Source: Rhodococcus sp. Z13
GTDB taxonomy: Bacteria; Actinomycetota; Actinomycetes; Mycobacteriales; Mycobacteriaceae
Reading direction: 5' to 3'
Assembly (NCBI RefSeq): GCF_025837095.1
Contig: NZ_CP107551.1
Location: 3,094,668 to 3,158,667 of the forward strand
DNA length: 64,000 nucleotides
The first letter of the stretch is position 1. Each line of letters starts with the position of its first letter. The notes under the pieces are model-generated. The model made no database searches, was not told the DNA's origin, and saw only the letters and a list, made by a program, of their open reading frames with translations. Below, in pieces: positions 1 to 9,142 of the stretch. Made by a program: the position numbers and the translations under genes.

Positions 1-1180
1 CGGTCTCGCGGGCGAGATGCCGCACGGTCGAGACGGCGGCGCGGGCACACATGCGCAGGTCGAGGCGTTCGGCGGCGAGTTCGGCGACGCCCGCGTCGTG
101 GCGGGAGATCTCGAGCAGGTCGTTGAGCAGGCTCTCGAACCGGTCGAGTTCGGTGACGAGCAGTTCGGAGGACCGCTTGAGCATCGGGTCGAGGTCGTCG
201 CTGGCGTCGTGGATGAGGTCGGCGGCCATGCGGACGGTGGTGAGCGGGGTGCGCAGTTCGTGGCTCACATCGGAGGTGAACCGTTTCTGCAGGTTGCCGT
301 ACTCCTCGAGCTGGGTGATCTGCCGGGACAGGCTCTCGGCCATCTCGTTGAACGACATCGCCAGCCGCGCCATGTCGTCCTCACCGCGGACCGGCATGCG
401 TTCCTTGAGCCGGCCGTCGGCGAACCGCACGGCGATGCGGGAGGCCGACCGGATCGGCAGCACGACCTGCCGCGCGACGATCATCGAGATCGCGGCGAGC
501 AGCACGAGCAGCACCACGGCGCCGACGAGGAGGGTGCCGCGGACCAGCGCGAGGGTGCGTTCCTCACCACCGAGCGGGAAGATCAGGTACAACTCGAGGG
601 TGGAGATGTCGGAGTCGGTGGGGCTGCCGACGATGAGCGCCGGGCCGGTGTAACCCTCCGGATCCGCCACCGTCGCGAACTGGTAGGCGATCTGACCGTT
701 CTGGACGAAGGCGCGCAGGTTCTGCGGGATCTGGTCGGCGGGACCACTCGCGGTGGGGGCCCGCGGCCCCTCACCGGGCACGATGAGCACGGGATCGAAG
801 GTGCCGGCGACGCCGGTGTCCTGTCCCCCGTCGCTGCCGCGGTTGGTCAGCGTCGCCGCGGCCCCGTCGAGACGCACCGCGAGCGAGCCGGAATCGTCGG
901 CACCCGCGAGTTGCGCCTCGACCAGGGCGCGGGAGCGTTCCATCTCCTCGGTCGCGGCGTCGATCTTCACTTCGAGCAGGCGGTCGGTGATCTGACTCGT
1001 GAGCACCACACCGAGGACGAACATGACGATCACCGACAGCGTGAGGGTCGAGGTCACGACCCTCAGCTGCAACGAGCGTCGCCAGGTGTGCGCGATGCGG
1101 CTGCTCACCGATCGCGACCACCTCACCAGCGGCAGCGTTCTGCGTGTGATACGCCGCCGTAGCCGGTAGGTACGGATCAC
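1..1180 (-). CDS. mtrB: Sensor histidine kinase MtrB (partial, C-terminus outside the window)
   Basis: This is the membrane sensor kinase that pairs with MtrA, which in mycolata controls cell-wall metabolism and division. The GTG start overlaps the mtrA stop (GTGA at 1180-1177). Near the N-terminus there is a basic stretch followed by a hydrophobic segment ([17 protein letters not shown]), then a long extracytoplasmic loop, a second membrane segment ([20 protein letters not shown]) and a HAMP-like region. The dimerisation box [12 protein letters not shown] with its phosphorylatable His is visible. The ATPase domain lies beyond position 1, so about 393 codons are seen. Order and overlap with mtrA fit one transcript. 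The assignment is firm; the start is supported by translational coupling. Confidence 0.93.
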   Translation of the reverse strand, partial: MIRTYRLRRRITRRTLPLVRWSRSVSSRIAHTWRRSLQLRVVTSTLTLSVIVMFVLGVVLTSQITDRLLEVKIDAATEEMERSRALVEAQLAGADDSGSLAVRLDGAAATLTNRGSDGGQDTGVAGTFDPVLIVPGEGPRAPTASGPADQIPQNLRAFVQNGQIAYQFATVADPEGYTGPALIVGSPTDSDISTLELYLIFPLGGEERTLALVRGTLLVGAVVLLVLLAAISMIVARQVVLPIRSASRIAVRFADGRLKERMPVRGEDDMARLAMSFNEMAESLSRQITQLEEYGNLQKRFTSDVSHELRTPLTTVRMAADLIHDASDDLDPMLKRSSELLVTELDRFESLLNDLLEISRHDAGVAELAAERLDLRMCARAAVSTVRHLARET

Positions 1181-1854
1181 GGCGGTCCGGCCTTGTAGCC
1201 GACCCCCCGCACCGTGAGAACCGCCTGGGGATTCTCGGGATCCTTCTCGACCTTGGCACGCAGCCGCTGGACGTGGACGTTCACGAGACGGGTGTCGGCG
1301 GCGTGCCGGTAGCCCCAGACCTGCTCGAGCAGGACCTCACGGGTGAACACCTGCCGCGGCTTGCGGGCGAGGGCGACCAGCAGGTCGAACTCCAGCGGGG
1401 TGAGCGAGATGGTCTCGTCGCCGCGGGTCACCTTGTGGGCCGGGACGTCGATCGTCAGGTCGCCGATGGTGAGGACCTCCGCCGGCTCCTGCTCGGTGCG
1501 GCGCAGGCGGGCCCGCACCCGGGCGACGAGTTCCTTCGGCTTGAACGGCTTGACGATGTAGTCGTCGGCGCCGGATTCGAGGCCGAGGACGACGTCGACG
1601 GTGTCGGACTTGGCGGTGAGCATCACGATGGGCACACCGGAATCGGCGCGGAGCACCCGGCAGACGTCGATCCCGTTCATGCCCGGAAGCATGAGATCGA
1701 GCAGTACCAGATCCGGGCGGATCTCACGGACGGCCCCGAGCGCCTGGGTGCCGTCTCCCACCACGAACGGTTCGAATCCCTCGCCGCGCAGCACGATGGT
1801 GAGCATCTCCGCCAACGCGGTGTCGTCGTCGACTACCAGAATCCTCGGCTTCAT
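1177..1854 (-). CDS. mtrA: DNA-binding response regulator MtrA
   Basis: OmpR-family response regulator of 225 aa, the usual length. The receiver domain (residues 1-120) carries the acidic pocket D9-D11, phosphoacceptor D53 in LLDLMLPG, T80 and K102 (VKPF). The C-terminal winged helix (about 128-225) ends in [10 protein letters not shown]. In mycobacteria MtrA is essential and acts on dnaA, ripA and other division genes; the same role is inferred here. It lies 4 nt after tmk and overlaps mtrB by 4 nt, so tmk-mtrA-mtrB are probably co-transcribed, perhaps together with sahH. Confidence 0.96.
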   Translation of the reverse strand: MKPRILVVDDDTALAEMLTIVLRGEGFEPFVVGDGTQALGAVREIRPDLVLLDLMLPGMNGIDVCRVLRADSGVPIVMLTAKSDTVDVVLGLESGADDYIVKPFKPKELVARVRARLRRTEQEPAEVLTIGDLTIDVPAHKVTRGDETISLTPLEFDLLVALARKPRQVFTREVLLEQVWGYRHAADTRLVNVHVQRLRAKVEKDPENPQAVLTVRGVGYKAGPP

Positions 1855-1858
1855 GTCC

Positions 1859-2524
1859 CTATCGTGTCACCCCTTCACCGTCGTGAAGCAGATTTGAGAT
1901 GCGAACGGCGAGTTGCTGCGGGTCCGTATCGGGGCCCGCCACCTCCCAGGTCGACATCCAGTGCCGTTGCGCGAGTCCGTCGTACACCTCGCCCGTCCGG
2001 CACTGCAGATCGCCGTCGCGCTCGTAGGCGTCGCGTTCGCGGTCCGCCTCGGTGGCGGCGCGGTGGCGTGCCCGCTCGGCGGCCAGGGCGACGGGAACCC
2101 GCAGCAGCAGCTGCAGATCCGGCACCGGCAGGCCGAACCGATCGAATTCGAGCTGCCGGATCCACTCGACGGCCGGGCCCGCCGCGTCCTGGTGGCGACG
2201 GGCCGCGGTGTACGCGGCGTTGGACGCCACATAGCGGTCGAGCAACACGATGTCGTTGGTGGAGAGCATCTCCCGCAGCTCGTCGGCGGCCTCGCGCCGG
2301 TCGAGCGCCCACAGCAGGGCCATCGCCTCCACACTCGACGCGGTGTCGCCGTGCTGTCCGCGCAGCGCCTCCGCGCCCAGGTCGGCGTGGATGGAACGGC
2401 CGTAGCGGGGGAAGGCCAGCGTCGCGACCTTCCTCCCCTCGGCCCGCCAGGTGCCGACGAGGCCGGCGGACAGCGTCCGTTTGCCGGCCCCGTCGAGACC
2501 CTCGACGACGATCAGATCACCCAT
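1859..2524 (-). CDS. tmk: Thymidylate kinase
   Basis: Phosphorylates dTMP to dTDP for DNA synthesis. The P-loop is GLDGAGKRT near residues 9-17, and the DRY-type motif is LLDRYVASNAAY. The length of 221 aa is normal for actinobacterial Tmk. The ATG start is preceded by the sahH stop 36 nt upstream. The stop lies 4 nt before mtrA, so it reads as the middle gene of sahH-tmk-mtrA-mtrB, the order also found in M. tuberculosis. Confidence 0.94.
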   Translation of the reverse strand: MGDLIVVEGLDGAGKRTLSAGLVGTWRAEGRKVATLAFPRYGRSIHADLGAEALRGQHGDTASSVEAMALLWALDRREAADELREMLSTNDIVLLDRYVASNAAYTAARRHQDAAGPAVEWIRQLEFDRFGLPVPDLQLLLRVPVALAAERARHRAATEADRERDAYERDGDLQCRTGEVYDGLAQRHWMSTWEVAGPDTDPQQLAVRISNLLHDGEGVTR

Positions 2525-2560
2525 GCGGTCTGTTCTGCGATTCTCGCCGAGCGCCGGGGA

Positions 2561-4030
<1,470 letters not shown>

Positions 4031-4072
4031 GTGCAGATGCCTCTTCCTGTCGGCAGACTGATGATTGATCCC

Positions 4073-4082
4073 AGGCTATACA
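4073..4082 (-). promoter_or_regulatory. Candidate -10 region upstream of sahH
   Basis: Read on the minus strand the sequence is TGTATAGCCT, containing overlapping TATAGC and TAGCCT hexamers about 40 nt before the sahH GTG. No convincing -35 element is visible 16-18 nt further upstream, so the call rests on the -10 alone. Confidence 0.35.
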
Positions 4083-4137
4083 ACCCGGGCGCCGAACAGT
4101 GAGGTCGCATCCCTCCGGTCAGGCCCCCTCGAGGGGT

Positions 4138-4776
4138 TCAGCTGCGGACGGCGGCGCGTTCCACGAACGGCACGAGCAGGTCGGCGAGATCGGCGGCGAC
4201 GTCGCGGCCCGAACTGGGCGGCATCGACACGAAGCTCAGCGCGACCCGCACCACCGCGCGGGCGAGGACACCGCCGTCGTGCTCCGAGGCGCCGATCCAG
4301 CTGTGGCAGAAGGTGTCCGTCAGACGGCCCGCGCCGCGTTCGAGGATGGGCGCGGCGTCCGTGGTGATCAGCCGCAGCAGATCCGGTTTCGCCTCGCCGT
4401 CGAGCAGCGACCGGATCAGCGGGTCGGCGGCGGAGGCCTCGAAGAAGAACGCGAACCCGTCGACGAGAGCGGCACGGGCATCGCCGGCGTGGGCGTAGAC
4501 CGAGTCGGCGACGGCGTCGACGAACTCGTCGACCAGGCGCAGCGCGTAGCCCTGGGCGAGGCCCTGCCGCGAGGAGAACTCCTTGTAGAGGGTCTGGCGG
4601 CTGATCCCCGCAGCCCGCGCGACATCGCTCATCGTGATCGCCGACCAGTCGCGTTCGAGGAGCAGCTCGCGCATCGCGTCGAGGATCGTCGAGCGCAGCA
4701 GCACCCGGCTGGCCTCCTGGAAGGGGACGCGGGTGGGCGCCGGGGTGGCTCCGGTCCGTGCGCGTGCTCTCGCCAT
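4138..4776 (-). CDS. TetR-family regulator of the alkB cluster (AlkU/AlkX type)
   Basis: A TetR repressor with an N-terminal helix-turn-helix (TMSDVARAAGISRQTLYKEF, about residues 50-70) and a variable ligand domain. It is the last gene of alkB-rubA1-rubA2-tetR, the position held by alkU/alkX-type regulators in Rhodococcus, Dietzia and by Rv3249c in M. tuberculosis. By analogy it should repress alkB until alkanes or fatty-acid products are present; a suitable inverted repeat lies in the alkB promoter at 6559-6587. The ATG at 4776 (212 aa) was chosen; an in-frame GTG at 4821 is possible. Neither has a clear ribosome-binding site. Confidence 0.85.
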   Translation of the reverse strand: MARARARTGATPAPTRVPFQEASRVLLRSTILDAMRELLLERDWSAITMSDVARAAGISRQTLYKEFSSRQGLAQGYALRLVDEFVDAVADSVYAHAGDARAALVDGFAFFFEASAADPLIRSLLDGEAKPDLLRLITTDAAPILERGAGRLTDTFCHSWIGASEHDGGVLARAVVRVALSFVSMPPSSGRDVAADLADLLVPFVERAAVRS

Positions 4777-4833
4777 GGTCGGAACGTTCTCACGCCGTGC
4801 GGACGCCGTCAAAGCGGGCACGCTGCGGTGATC

Positions 4834-5019
4834 TCATCGCCGCGCGATCTCGACCATCTCGAAATCGGCCTTGGCGGCACCGCAGTCCGGGCACGTCCAG
4901 TCGTCGGGGATGTCCTCCCAGCGGGTGCCGGGCTCGATGCCCTCGTCGGGCCAGCCCTGCGCCTCGTCGTACTCGAAGCCGCACACCAGACACCGGAACA
5001 GGCGGTACTCGGTATTCAT
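4834..5019 (-). CDS. rubA2: Rubredoxin (second of the alk cluster)
   Basis: A 61-aa one-iron electron carrier with paired CLVC and CPDC motifs that bind the Fe, and the rubredoxin core [17 protein letters not shown]. It passes electrons to AlkB. The start [10 protein letters not shown] lies at 5019, immediately after a duplicated 27-29 bp segment that carries a second copy of the same start region. The true ATG overlaps the stop of a 10-codon decoy ORF (ATGA). AlkG2-type rubredoxins are generally the functional AlkB partners; which of the two serves here cannot be read from sequence alone. Confidence 0.93.
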   Translation of the reverse strand: MNTEYRLFRCLVCGFEYDEAQGWPDEGIEPGTRWEDIPDDWTCPDCGAAKADFEMVEIARR

Positions 5020-5063
5020 CGCTCGCACTCCTCGTGCTCGGTATTCATCGCTCGCGCTCCTCG
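5008..5063 (-). repeat. 27-bp direct repeat (29-bp period) at the rubA1-rubA2 junction
   Basis: Two copies at 5008-5034 and 5037-5063 differ at one base. On the minus strand each copy contains the end of rubA1 (GAGGAG..CGAGCG) and an ATGAATACCGAG start. The upstream ATG (5048) overlaps the rubA1 stop and opens a 10-codon [13 protein letters not shown], whose TGA overlaps the real rubA2 ATG (5019). The arrangement looks like a recent tandem duplication. Confidence 0.9.
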
Positions 5064-5212
5064 AAGTCGATCTTCTCCCGGACCCCGCAGTCGGGGCACG
5101 GCCAGTCGTCGGGGACGGCACTCCAGGACGTGCCCGGAGGGAAGCCCTCGCGGGGAGCGCCGGTGGTCTCGTCGTACACGAAGTCGCAGACCGGGCAGCG
5201 GTAGGCGGCCAC
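5045..5212 (-). CDS. rubA1: Rubredoxin (first of the alk cluster)
   Basis: A 55-aa rubredoxin with CPVC (residues 6-9) and CPDC (39-42) iron-binding pairs. The GTG at 5212 gives [11 protein letters not shown], the usual N-terminus; AGGAAGG lies 11 nt upstream. It sits 38 nt after alkB and its TGA stop overlaps an ATG (5048) belonging to a duplicated copy of the rubA2 start region. It is a presumed electron carrier between a ferredoxin/rubredoxin reductase and AlkB; no such reductase is encoded next to it. Confidence 0.92.
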   Translation of the reverse strand: MAAYRCPVCDFVYDETTGAPREGFPPGTSWSAVPDDWPCPDCGVREKIDFEERER

Positions 5213-5250
5213 GACGATGTCGTCCTTCCTGTTTCGTACCGGGATGCCGG

Positions 5251-6486
5251 TTACCGGGCGGAGTCTCCCCCGGCGCCGTAGCGGGCGAGGATCGCCTCGC
5301 GCTTGCTCGGTTCGATGTTCACGCGGGTGATGTCGCCGTCGTAGTGCTCGAGCACGCGGTGGTCCATCACCTTCCGCCACAGCGGCGGGAAGTAGGCGAG
5401 GGTGATCATCGTGGCGTAGCCGGCGGGCAGCTGCGGCGAGATCTCCATGCTGCGCAGGGTCTGGTAGCGCCGCGTGGGGTTGGCGTGGTGGTCGCTGTGG
5501 CGCTGCAGGTGGTAGAGGAAGATGTTCGTCACCAGGTGGTCGCTGTTCCAGCTGTGCGCGGGACTGCAGCGCTCGTACCGGCCCCGGTCCGTCCTCTGCC
5601 GGAGCAGACCGTAGTGCTCGAGATAGTTCACGACCTCGAGCAGCGAGAACCCGAAGACCGCCTGGATCAACAGATAGGGCACGATCCCCACACCGAACAC
5701 CGCGACGAGCACCGCGAAGAGCACGACGGAGATCGCCCACGCGTTGAGCACGTCGTTCTGTGGGCTCCACACCGGCTTGCCGAGCCGCTCGAGACGGGCG
5801 CGTTCGAGCCGCCAGGCCGAACGGAGGCTACCGACGACGCTGCGGGGCAGGAACCGCCAGAAGCTCTCCCCGAAGCGTGCGGAGGCCGGGTCCTCGGGGG
5901 TGGCGACCCGCACGTGGTGGCCGCGGTTGTGCTCGATGTAGAAGTGGCCGTAGAAGGACGGGGCGAGCGCCCACTTCGACAGGCGGCGTTCGAGTTCGAC
6001 CTTCTTGTGGCCGAGTTCGTGGGCGGTGTTGATGCCGATGCCGGCCACCACACCCATCGAGATCGCGAGGCCGATCTTCGACACGAGGCCGAGGCCGCCG
6101 TCGATGCCGAGCCAGGACAGATCACCGGCCGACCACAGATAGCAGGCGAAGACCAGCGAGGCGTACTGGAACGGCAGGTACAGGTAGGTGCACCAGCGGT
6201 AGAACATGTCGTTCTCGAGCTGTTCGAACAGTTCCTCCGGCGGGTTCTCGCCGTCGGGACCGATGAACAGGTCGAGGGTCGGCACGAGTACGTAGACGAG
6301 CAGGGGGCCGATCCACCACATCACGGGGGTGACGGCCTGCAGGCCGAGCTGGTTCCCACCCCACACGAGTGCGGTGGCGAGGAACAGGGCGGTCGGCGGA
6401 ACCAGCCCGAGCAGCCAGAGGTGACGCTTGCGGTCGTGCCATTGCACAGCGGGTTCGGTGGGCGAACCCGGGGAGGCGGTGGTCAT
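5251..6486 (-). CDS. alkB: Alkane 1-monooxygenase
   Basis: Integral-membrane di-iron hydroxylase that oxidises n-alkanes to 1-alkanols. The 411-aa protein has several membrane segments and all His-box signatures: HELGHK (156-161), EHNRGHH (185-191), NYLEHYG and LQRHSDHHA. The ATG at 6486 (MTTASPGS) is preceded by GAGGAGTCGAC, a good ribosome-binding site, so longer in-frame starts are rejected. It leads alkB-rubA1-rubA2-tetR. The promoter carries an inverted repeat likely bound by the TetR protein encoded at the end of the cluster. Confidence 0.96.
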   Translation of the reverse strand: MTTASPGSPTEPAVQWHDRKRHLWLLGLVPPTALFLATALVWGGNQLGLQAVTPVMWWIGPLLVYVLVPTLDLFIGPDGENPPEELFEQLENDMFYRWCTYLYLPFQYASLVFACYLWSAGDLSWLGIDGGLGLVSKIGLAISMGVVAGIGINTAHELGHKKVELERRLSKWALAPSFYGHFYIEHNRGHHVRVATPEDPASARFGESFWRFLPRSVVGSLRSAWRLERARLERLGKPVWSPQNDVLNAWAISVVLFAVLVAVFGVGIVPYLLIQAVFGFSLLEVVNYLEHYGLLRQRTDRGRYERCSPAHSWNSDHLVTNIFLYHLQRHSDHHANPTRRYQTLRSMEISPQLPAGYATMITLAYFPPLWRKVMDHRVLEHYDGDITRVNIEPSKREAILARYGAGGDSAR

Positions 6487-6558
6487 GTCGACTCCTCGTC
6501 GCGGTCGTCGGTGCCGGTATGTCCACATGGACGTGATGCGCACCACTCTGTGGTTGAC

Positions 6559-6587
6559 TCTAGACCGCATTTCGTTCGAGGTCTAGA
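6559..6587. promoter_or_regulatory. Candidate TetR operator in the alkB promoter
   Basis: An inverted repeat with 8-bp arms, TCTAGACC (6559-6566) and GGTCTAGA (6580-6587), separated by 13 bp. It overlaps the putative -10 of alkB. Size and position fit a repressor site for the cluster's TetR protein; this is inference from position. Confidence 0.65.
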
Positions 6588-6607
6588 CATTTGAAGTGAT
6601 TTGTAAA
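6580..6607 (-). promoter_or_regulatory. Candidate alkB promoter
   Basis: On the minus strand TTTACA (6607-6602) and TAGACC (6585-6580) are separated by 16 nt, a plausible -35/-10 pair. The -10 lies inside one arm of the inverted repeat, so repressor binding would block polymerase. The transcript would have a leader of roughly 90 nt before the alkB ATG. Confidence 0.45.
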
Positions 6608-6627
6608 TCTCCCGGGGTGCAGAAACG

Positions 6628-6660
6628 CCGGAGGGCGAGCTCGTCGAGCTCGCCCTCCGG
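6628..6660 (-). terminator. Strong hairpin after manA
   Basis: A perfect 15-bp stem (CCGGAGGGCGAGCTC and its complement) with a 3-nt loop lies 22 nt past the manA stop. A short T-rich stretch (GTTTCT) follows on the minus strand. It separates the mannose operon from the alkB promoter. Confidence 0.85.
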
Positions 6661-6681
6661 TCGTGAACGGGGTCTACGTGA

Positions 6682-7911
6682 TCAGGACACCTCACCGAGC
6701 TGCGCCCGGAAGACCTGAGTGTCGGCAGCACAGCCGTGTACCGTCGGTTCGCGGTCGCAGGCCGACAGCCAGGCCGAGTCCCCCGGCCGCAGGGTCACAC
6801 TCTCACCCGCGCACTCCACGCGGGCGATACCGGCGGTGCACAGCAGGATCTGCGGGCTGCCACCGGCGACCGGTGCGACGTCGCCGGGCCCGAGCTCGAA
6901 CCGCGACAGGGCGAACTCCGGTGCGGGGGTCCGGTACCGCCACTCGAACGCGGCGACCTCCTCCGCCTTCAGGATCGGTACGGAGGCCGCGCCGAAGTCG
7001 AGCACCTTGAGCAGTTCGGGGACGTCGACGTGCTTGGGAGTCAGGCCCCCGCGCAGGACGTTGTCGGAGTTCGCCATGATCTCCACGCCCATGCCGTGCA
7101 GATAGGCGTGCAGGTTCCCGGCGTCGAGGTAGAGCCCCTCGCCCGGCTGCAGTGTGACCCGGTTGAGCAGCAGGGACGCGAGCACGCCCGCGTCGCCCGG
7201 ATAGAAGTCGGCGAGCTGCAGGGCGGTGCGGATCTCCGGTACGAAGTCGCGGTCGCCGTTCCCACCGGCGGCCAGATAGCTCACGCAACCGTCGAGCACG
7301 CGCGGCAGCAGCGCCGACAGCGCCGGCGGCGGCAGGGTGATCCACGTCGTGAACAGCGCCCGCAGACCGTTCGAATCCGGTTGCCCGGCGAGCAGACCCA
7401 CGTACGGATCGAGCTCCGGCACCGCGAGGGCCTCGAGCAGTTCGACGGTGCGTTTCGGGTCGCGGAAACCGGCGAGGGCCTCGAAGCGGGTCAGCGCCAC
7501 CACGAGTTCCGGCTTGTGGCTCGCGTCCTTGTAGTTGCGGACGGGCGAGTCGATGGGGATGTTCTGCGCCTCCTCCCGCGCGAAACCCTCCGCCGCCTGG
7601 CGCGCACTCGGATGCGCCTGCAGCGACAGCGGCTCCTCGGCCGCGAGCAGCTTCAGCAGGAACGGCAATCGTGGCCCGAAGGCCTCGACCACACGCTTCC
7701 CGAGGGTCGTCTCGGGATCGGCCGTCAGCACCTCGAGCAGCGACACCGCGTCGCCGTCCTCGCCGACGAGCCGCGCCGGGTCCGCGGGATGCGCCCCGAG
7801 CCACAGTTCCGCCTCGGGATGATCGGACGGCACCGTCCGGCCGCACAGGGATGCGATCGCGGTGCGCGACCCCCAGGCGTACGAGCGCACCGCGCCTTCG
7901 AGTCGATGCAC
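6682..7911 (-). CDS. manA: Mannose-6-phosphate isomerase, class I
   Basis: Zinc-dependent cupin isomerase that interconverts fructose-6-phosphate and mannose-6-phosphate, feeding GDP-mannose for phosphatidylinositol mannosides and lipoglycans. The 409-aa length and signatures are typical: YAWGSRTAIASL near the N-terminus, SLQAHPS, and the second metal motif within LYLDAGNLHAYLHG. The GTG at 7911 shares one base with the TAG of the preceding SIS-domain gene, implying translational coupling. It is the last gene of phosphomannomutase-SIS protein-manA and is followed by a strong hairpin. Confidence 0.94.
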   Translation of the reverse strand: MHRLEGAVRSYAWGSRTAIASLCGRTVPSDHPEAELWLGAHPADPARLVGEDGDAVSLLEVLTADPETTLGKRVVEAFGPRLPFLLKLLAAEEPLSLQAHPSARQAAEGFAREEAQNIPIDSPVRNYKDASHKPELVVALTRFEALAGFRDPKRTVELLEALAVPELDPYVGLLAGQPDSNGLRALFTTWITLPPPALSALLPRVLDGCVSYLAAGGNGDRDFVPEIRTALQLADFYPGDAGVLASLLLNRVTLQPGEGLYLDAGNLHAYLHGMGVEIMANSDNVLRGGLTPKHVDVPELLKVLDFGAASVPILKAEEVAAFEWRYRTPAPEFALSRFELGPGDVAPVAGGSPQILLCTAGIARVECAGESVTLRPGDSAWLSACDREPTVHGCAADTQVFRAQLGEVS

Positions 7912-9002
7912 TATCGACCTCCGGCCAGGGCGAGATAAGCGGCGGCCATCTCGGTGCGGACGGTCAACACGGCCACCTGTTCCAGCACGGGGGGTACCGT
8001 GCTCGACTCGAATTCCCCCACTACAGACACCAATTCCATATCCGGTAATGCTGCCGCCCTCCGTTGGGCGGCCGATCGATCCGCATCCGTGCTCAGCACG
8101 AACACCCGTGCCGGCGCCACCGGCGCCGGGCCGTCCAGTTCCTCGTCGTGGAAGAACGGGTCGTACGGTTCCCCGCTCGCGGTGGTCCCGGCGACCAGCC
8201 GGTCGCGCGCCACCAGCACGTCGCTCAGCGCGGCAGCGGCGGCGACGATCCCGGCGGCCTGCAGCAGCGACTCGGCGGCGTGCCGCGCCAGCACCGCGGT
8301 GACGGCCGAATCACCGGCCAGGATCACCCTGCGCGACTGCATCCGCACGGCGAGCGCCTTGGCGGGATTGTGGAAGACCTCATTGGACGGGTGGTTCCGC
8401 GCCGCCTCGGCGTCGACGGCGTCCGCCACGTCGGCGAGCGCCGGTAGCCCGGGGATCCGCGTGGCGCTCTGCAGCACCCCGATCACGGCGCACAGCACCG
8501 CTACGTGCCGCGCGAGCACGTAACGCGTCTGCACGTGCACGCGCGGGGGCAGCATCACGGCGCGACCGGCGGCGACGGCCCGCACGGGACCCTCGTCCGG
8601 GGCATCGACGACGACCTCGGCGCTGCGGCGCAGACCGGCGTCGACGGCGCGAGCCAGTTGCGGATCGCCGGCGTCGTTCCCGGCGACGACCACCACGTCG
8701 AGGGCACCCACCCAGGGCGGGGTCGCGGGGGCGGAGACCAGCGGCACCGCGGACTGTTCGGAGAACAGCGCGACGACGAGCTGGGCCGCCAGACGCGACC
8801 GGGCGTCGGTGCCCACGAACACGACGCTGCGCGGGTGCATCCCCTCGATGCGGTCCAGCTGTCGTTCCTCGACCGCCGCGGCGACCGCCCGGATCTGGGC
8901 GCCACCGAGGGCCGCGCTCCGCAGGATGCCGTCGACGTCGGCGGCGAGCACGCTGCCCGCATCGTCGAAATCGAACAGCGGTGACGGTGCCGTCACGACC
9001 AC
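7911..9002 (-). CDS. SIS-domain protein in the mannose operon (Rv3256c-like)
   Basis: A 363-aa protein with two phosphosugar-isomerase-like (SIS) halves, related to the TobH/Rv3256c family. Its place between phosphomannomutase and manA suggests a role with hexose phosphates, but no catalytic activity is known to me. Residues resembling the SIS fold include SVVFVGTDARSRLAAQLV and RVILAGDSAVTAVLARHAAESLLQ. The start is uncertain: GTG at 9002 follows AAGGAAGG by 4 nt, and GTG at 8996 by 10 nt (VTAPSPLFDF). Its TAG overlaps the manA GTG by one base. Confidence 0.82.
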   Translation of the reverse strand: MVVTAPSPLFDFDDAGSVLAADVDGILRSAALGGAQIRAVAAAVEERQLDRIEGMHPRSVVFVGTDARSRLAAQLVVALFSEQSAVPLVSAPATPPWVGALDVVVVAGNDAGDPQLARAVDAGLRRSAEVVVDAPDEGPVRAVAAGRAVMLPPRVHVQTRYVLARHVAVLCAVIGVLQSATRIPGLPALADVADAVDAEAARNHPSNEVFHNPAKALAVRMQSRRVILAGDSAVTAVLARHAAESLLQAAGIVAAAAALSDVLVARDRLVAGTTASGEPYDPFFHDEELDGPAPVAPARVFVLSTDADRSAAQRRAAALPDMELVSVVGEFESSTVPPVLEQVAVLTVRTEMAAAYLALAGGR

Positions 9003-9142
9003 ATCACCTTCCTTCCGCCGCCGCGACATCGGCGTCGCGCCGATCTCGTTCCGACCCTCCGCCGACACGACATCGGCACGTCATCGAACGGACACCGGCA
9101 CGACATGTGCCGACTTCTCGATTATTCCCGTTGTCCGACCGC

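Noticed and set aside
4124-4136. CCCCCTCGAGGGG palindrome at the end of the alk TetR gene as a terminator
   Set aside because: No loop and a stem of at most 4-5 bp when folded; too weak to call.
4099-6594. An 831-codon plus-strand frame across the alkB cluster
   Set aside because: Runs through four well-supported minus-strand genes and has no domain of its own.
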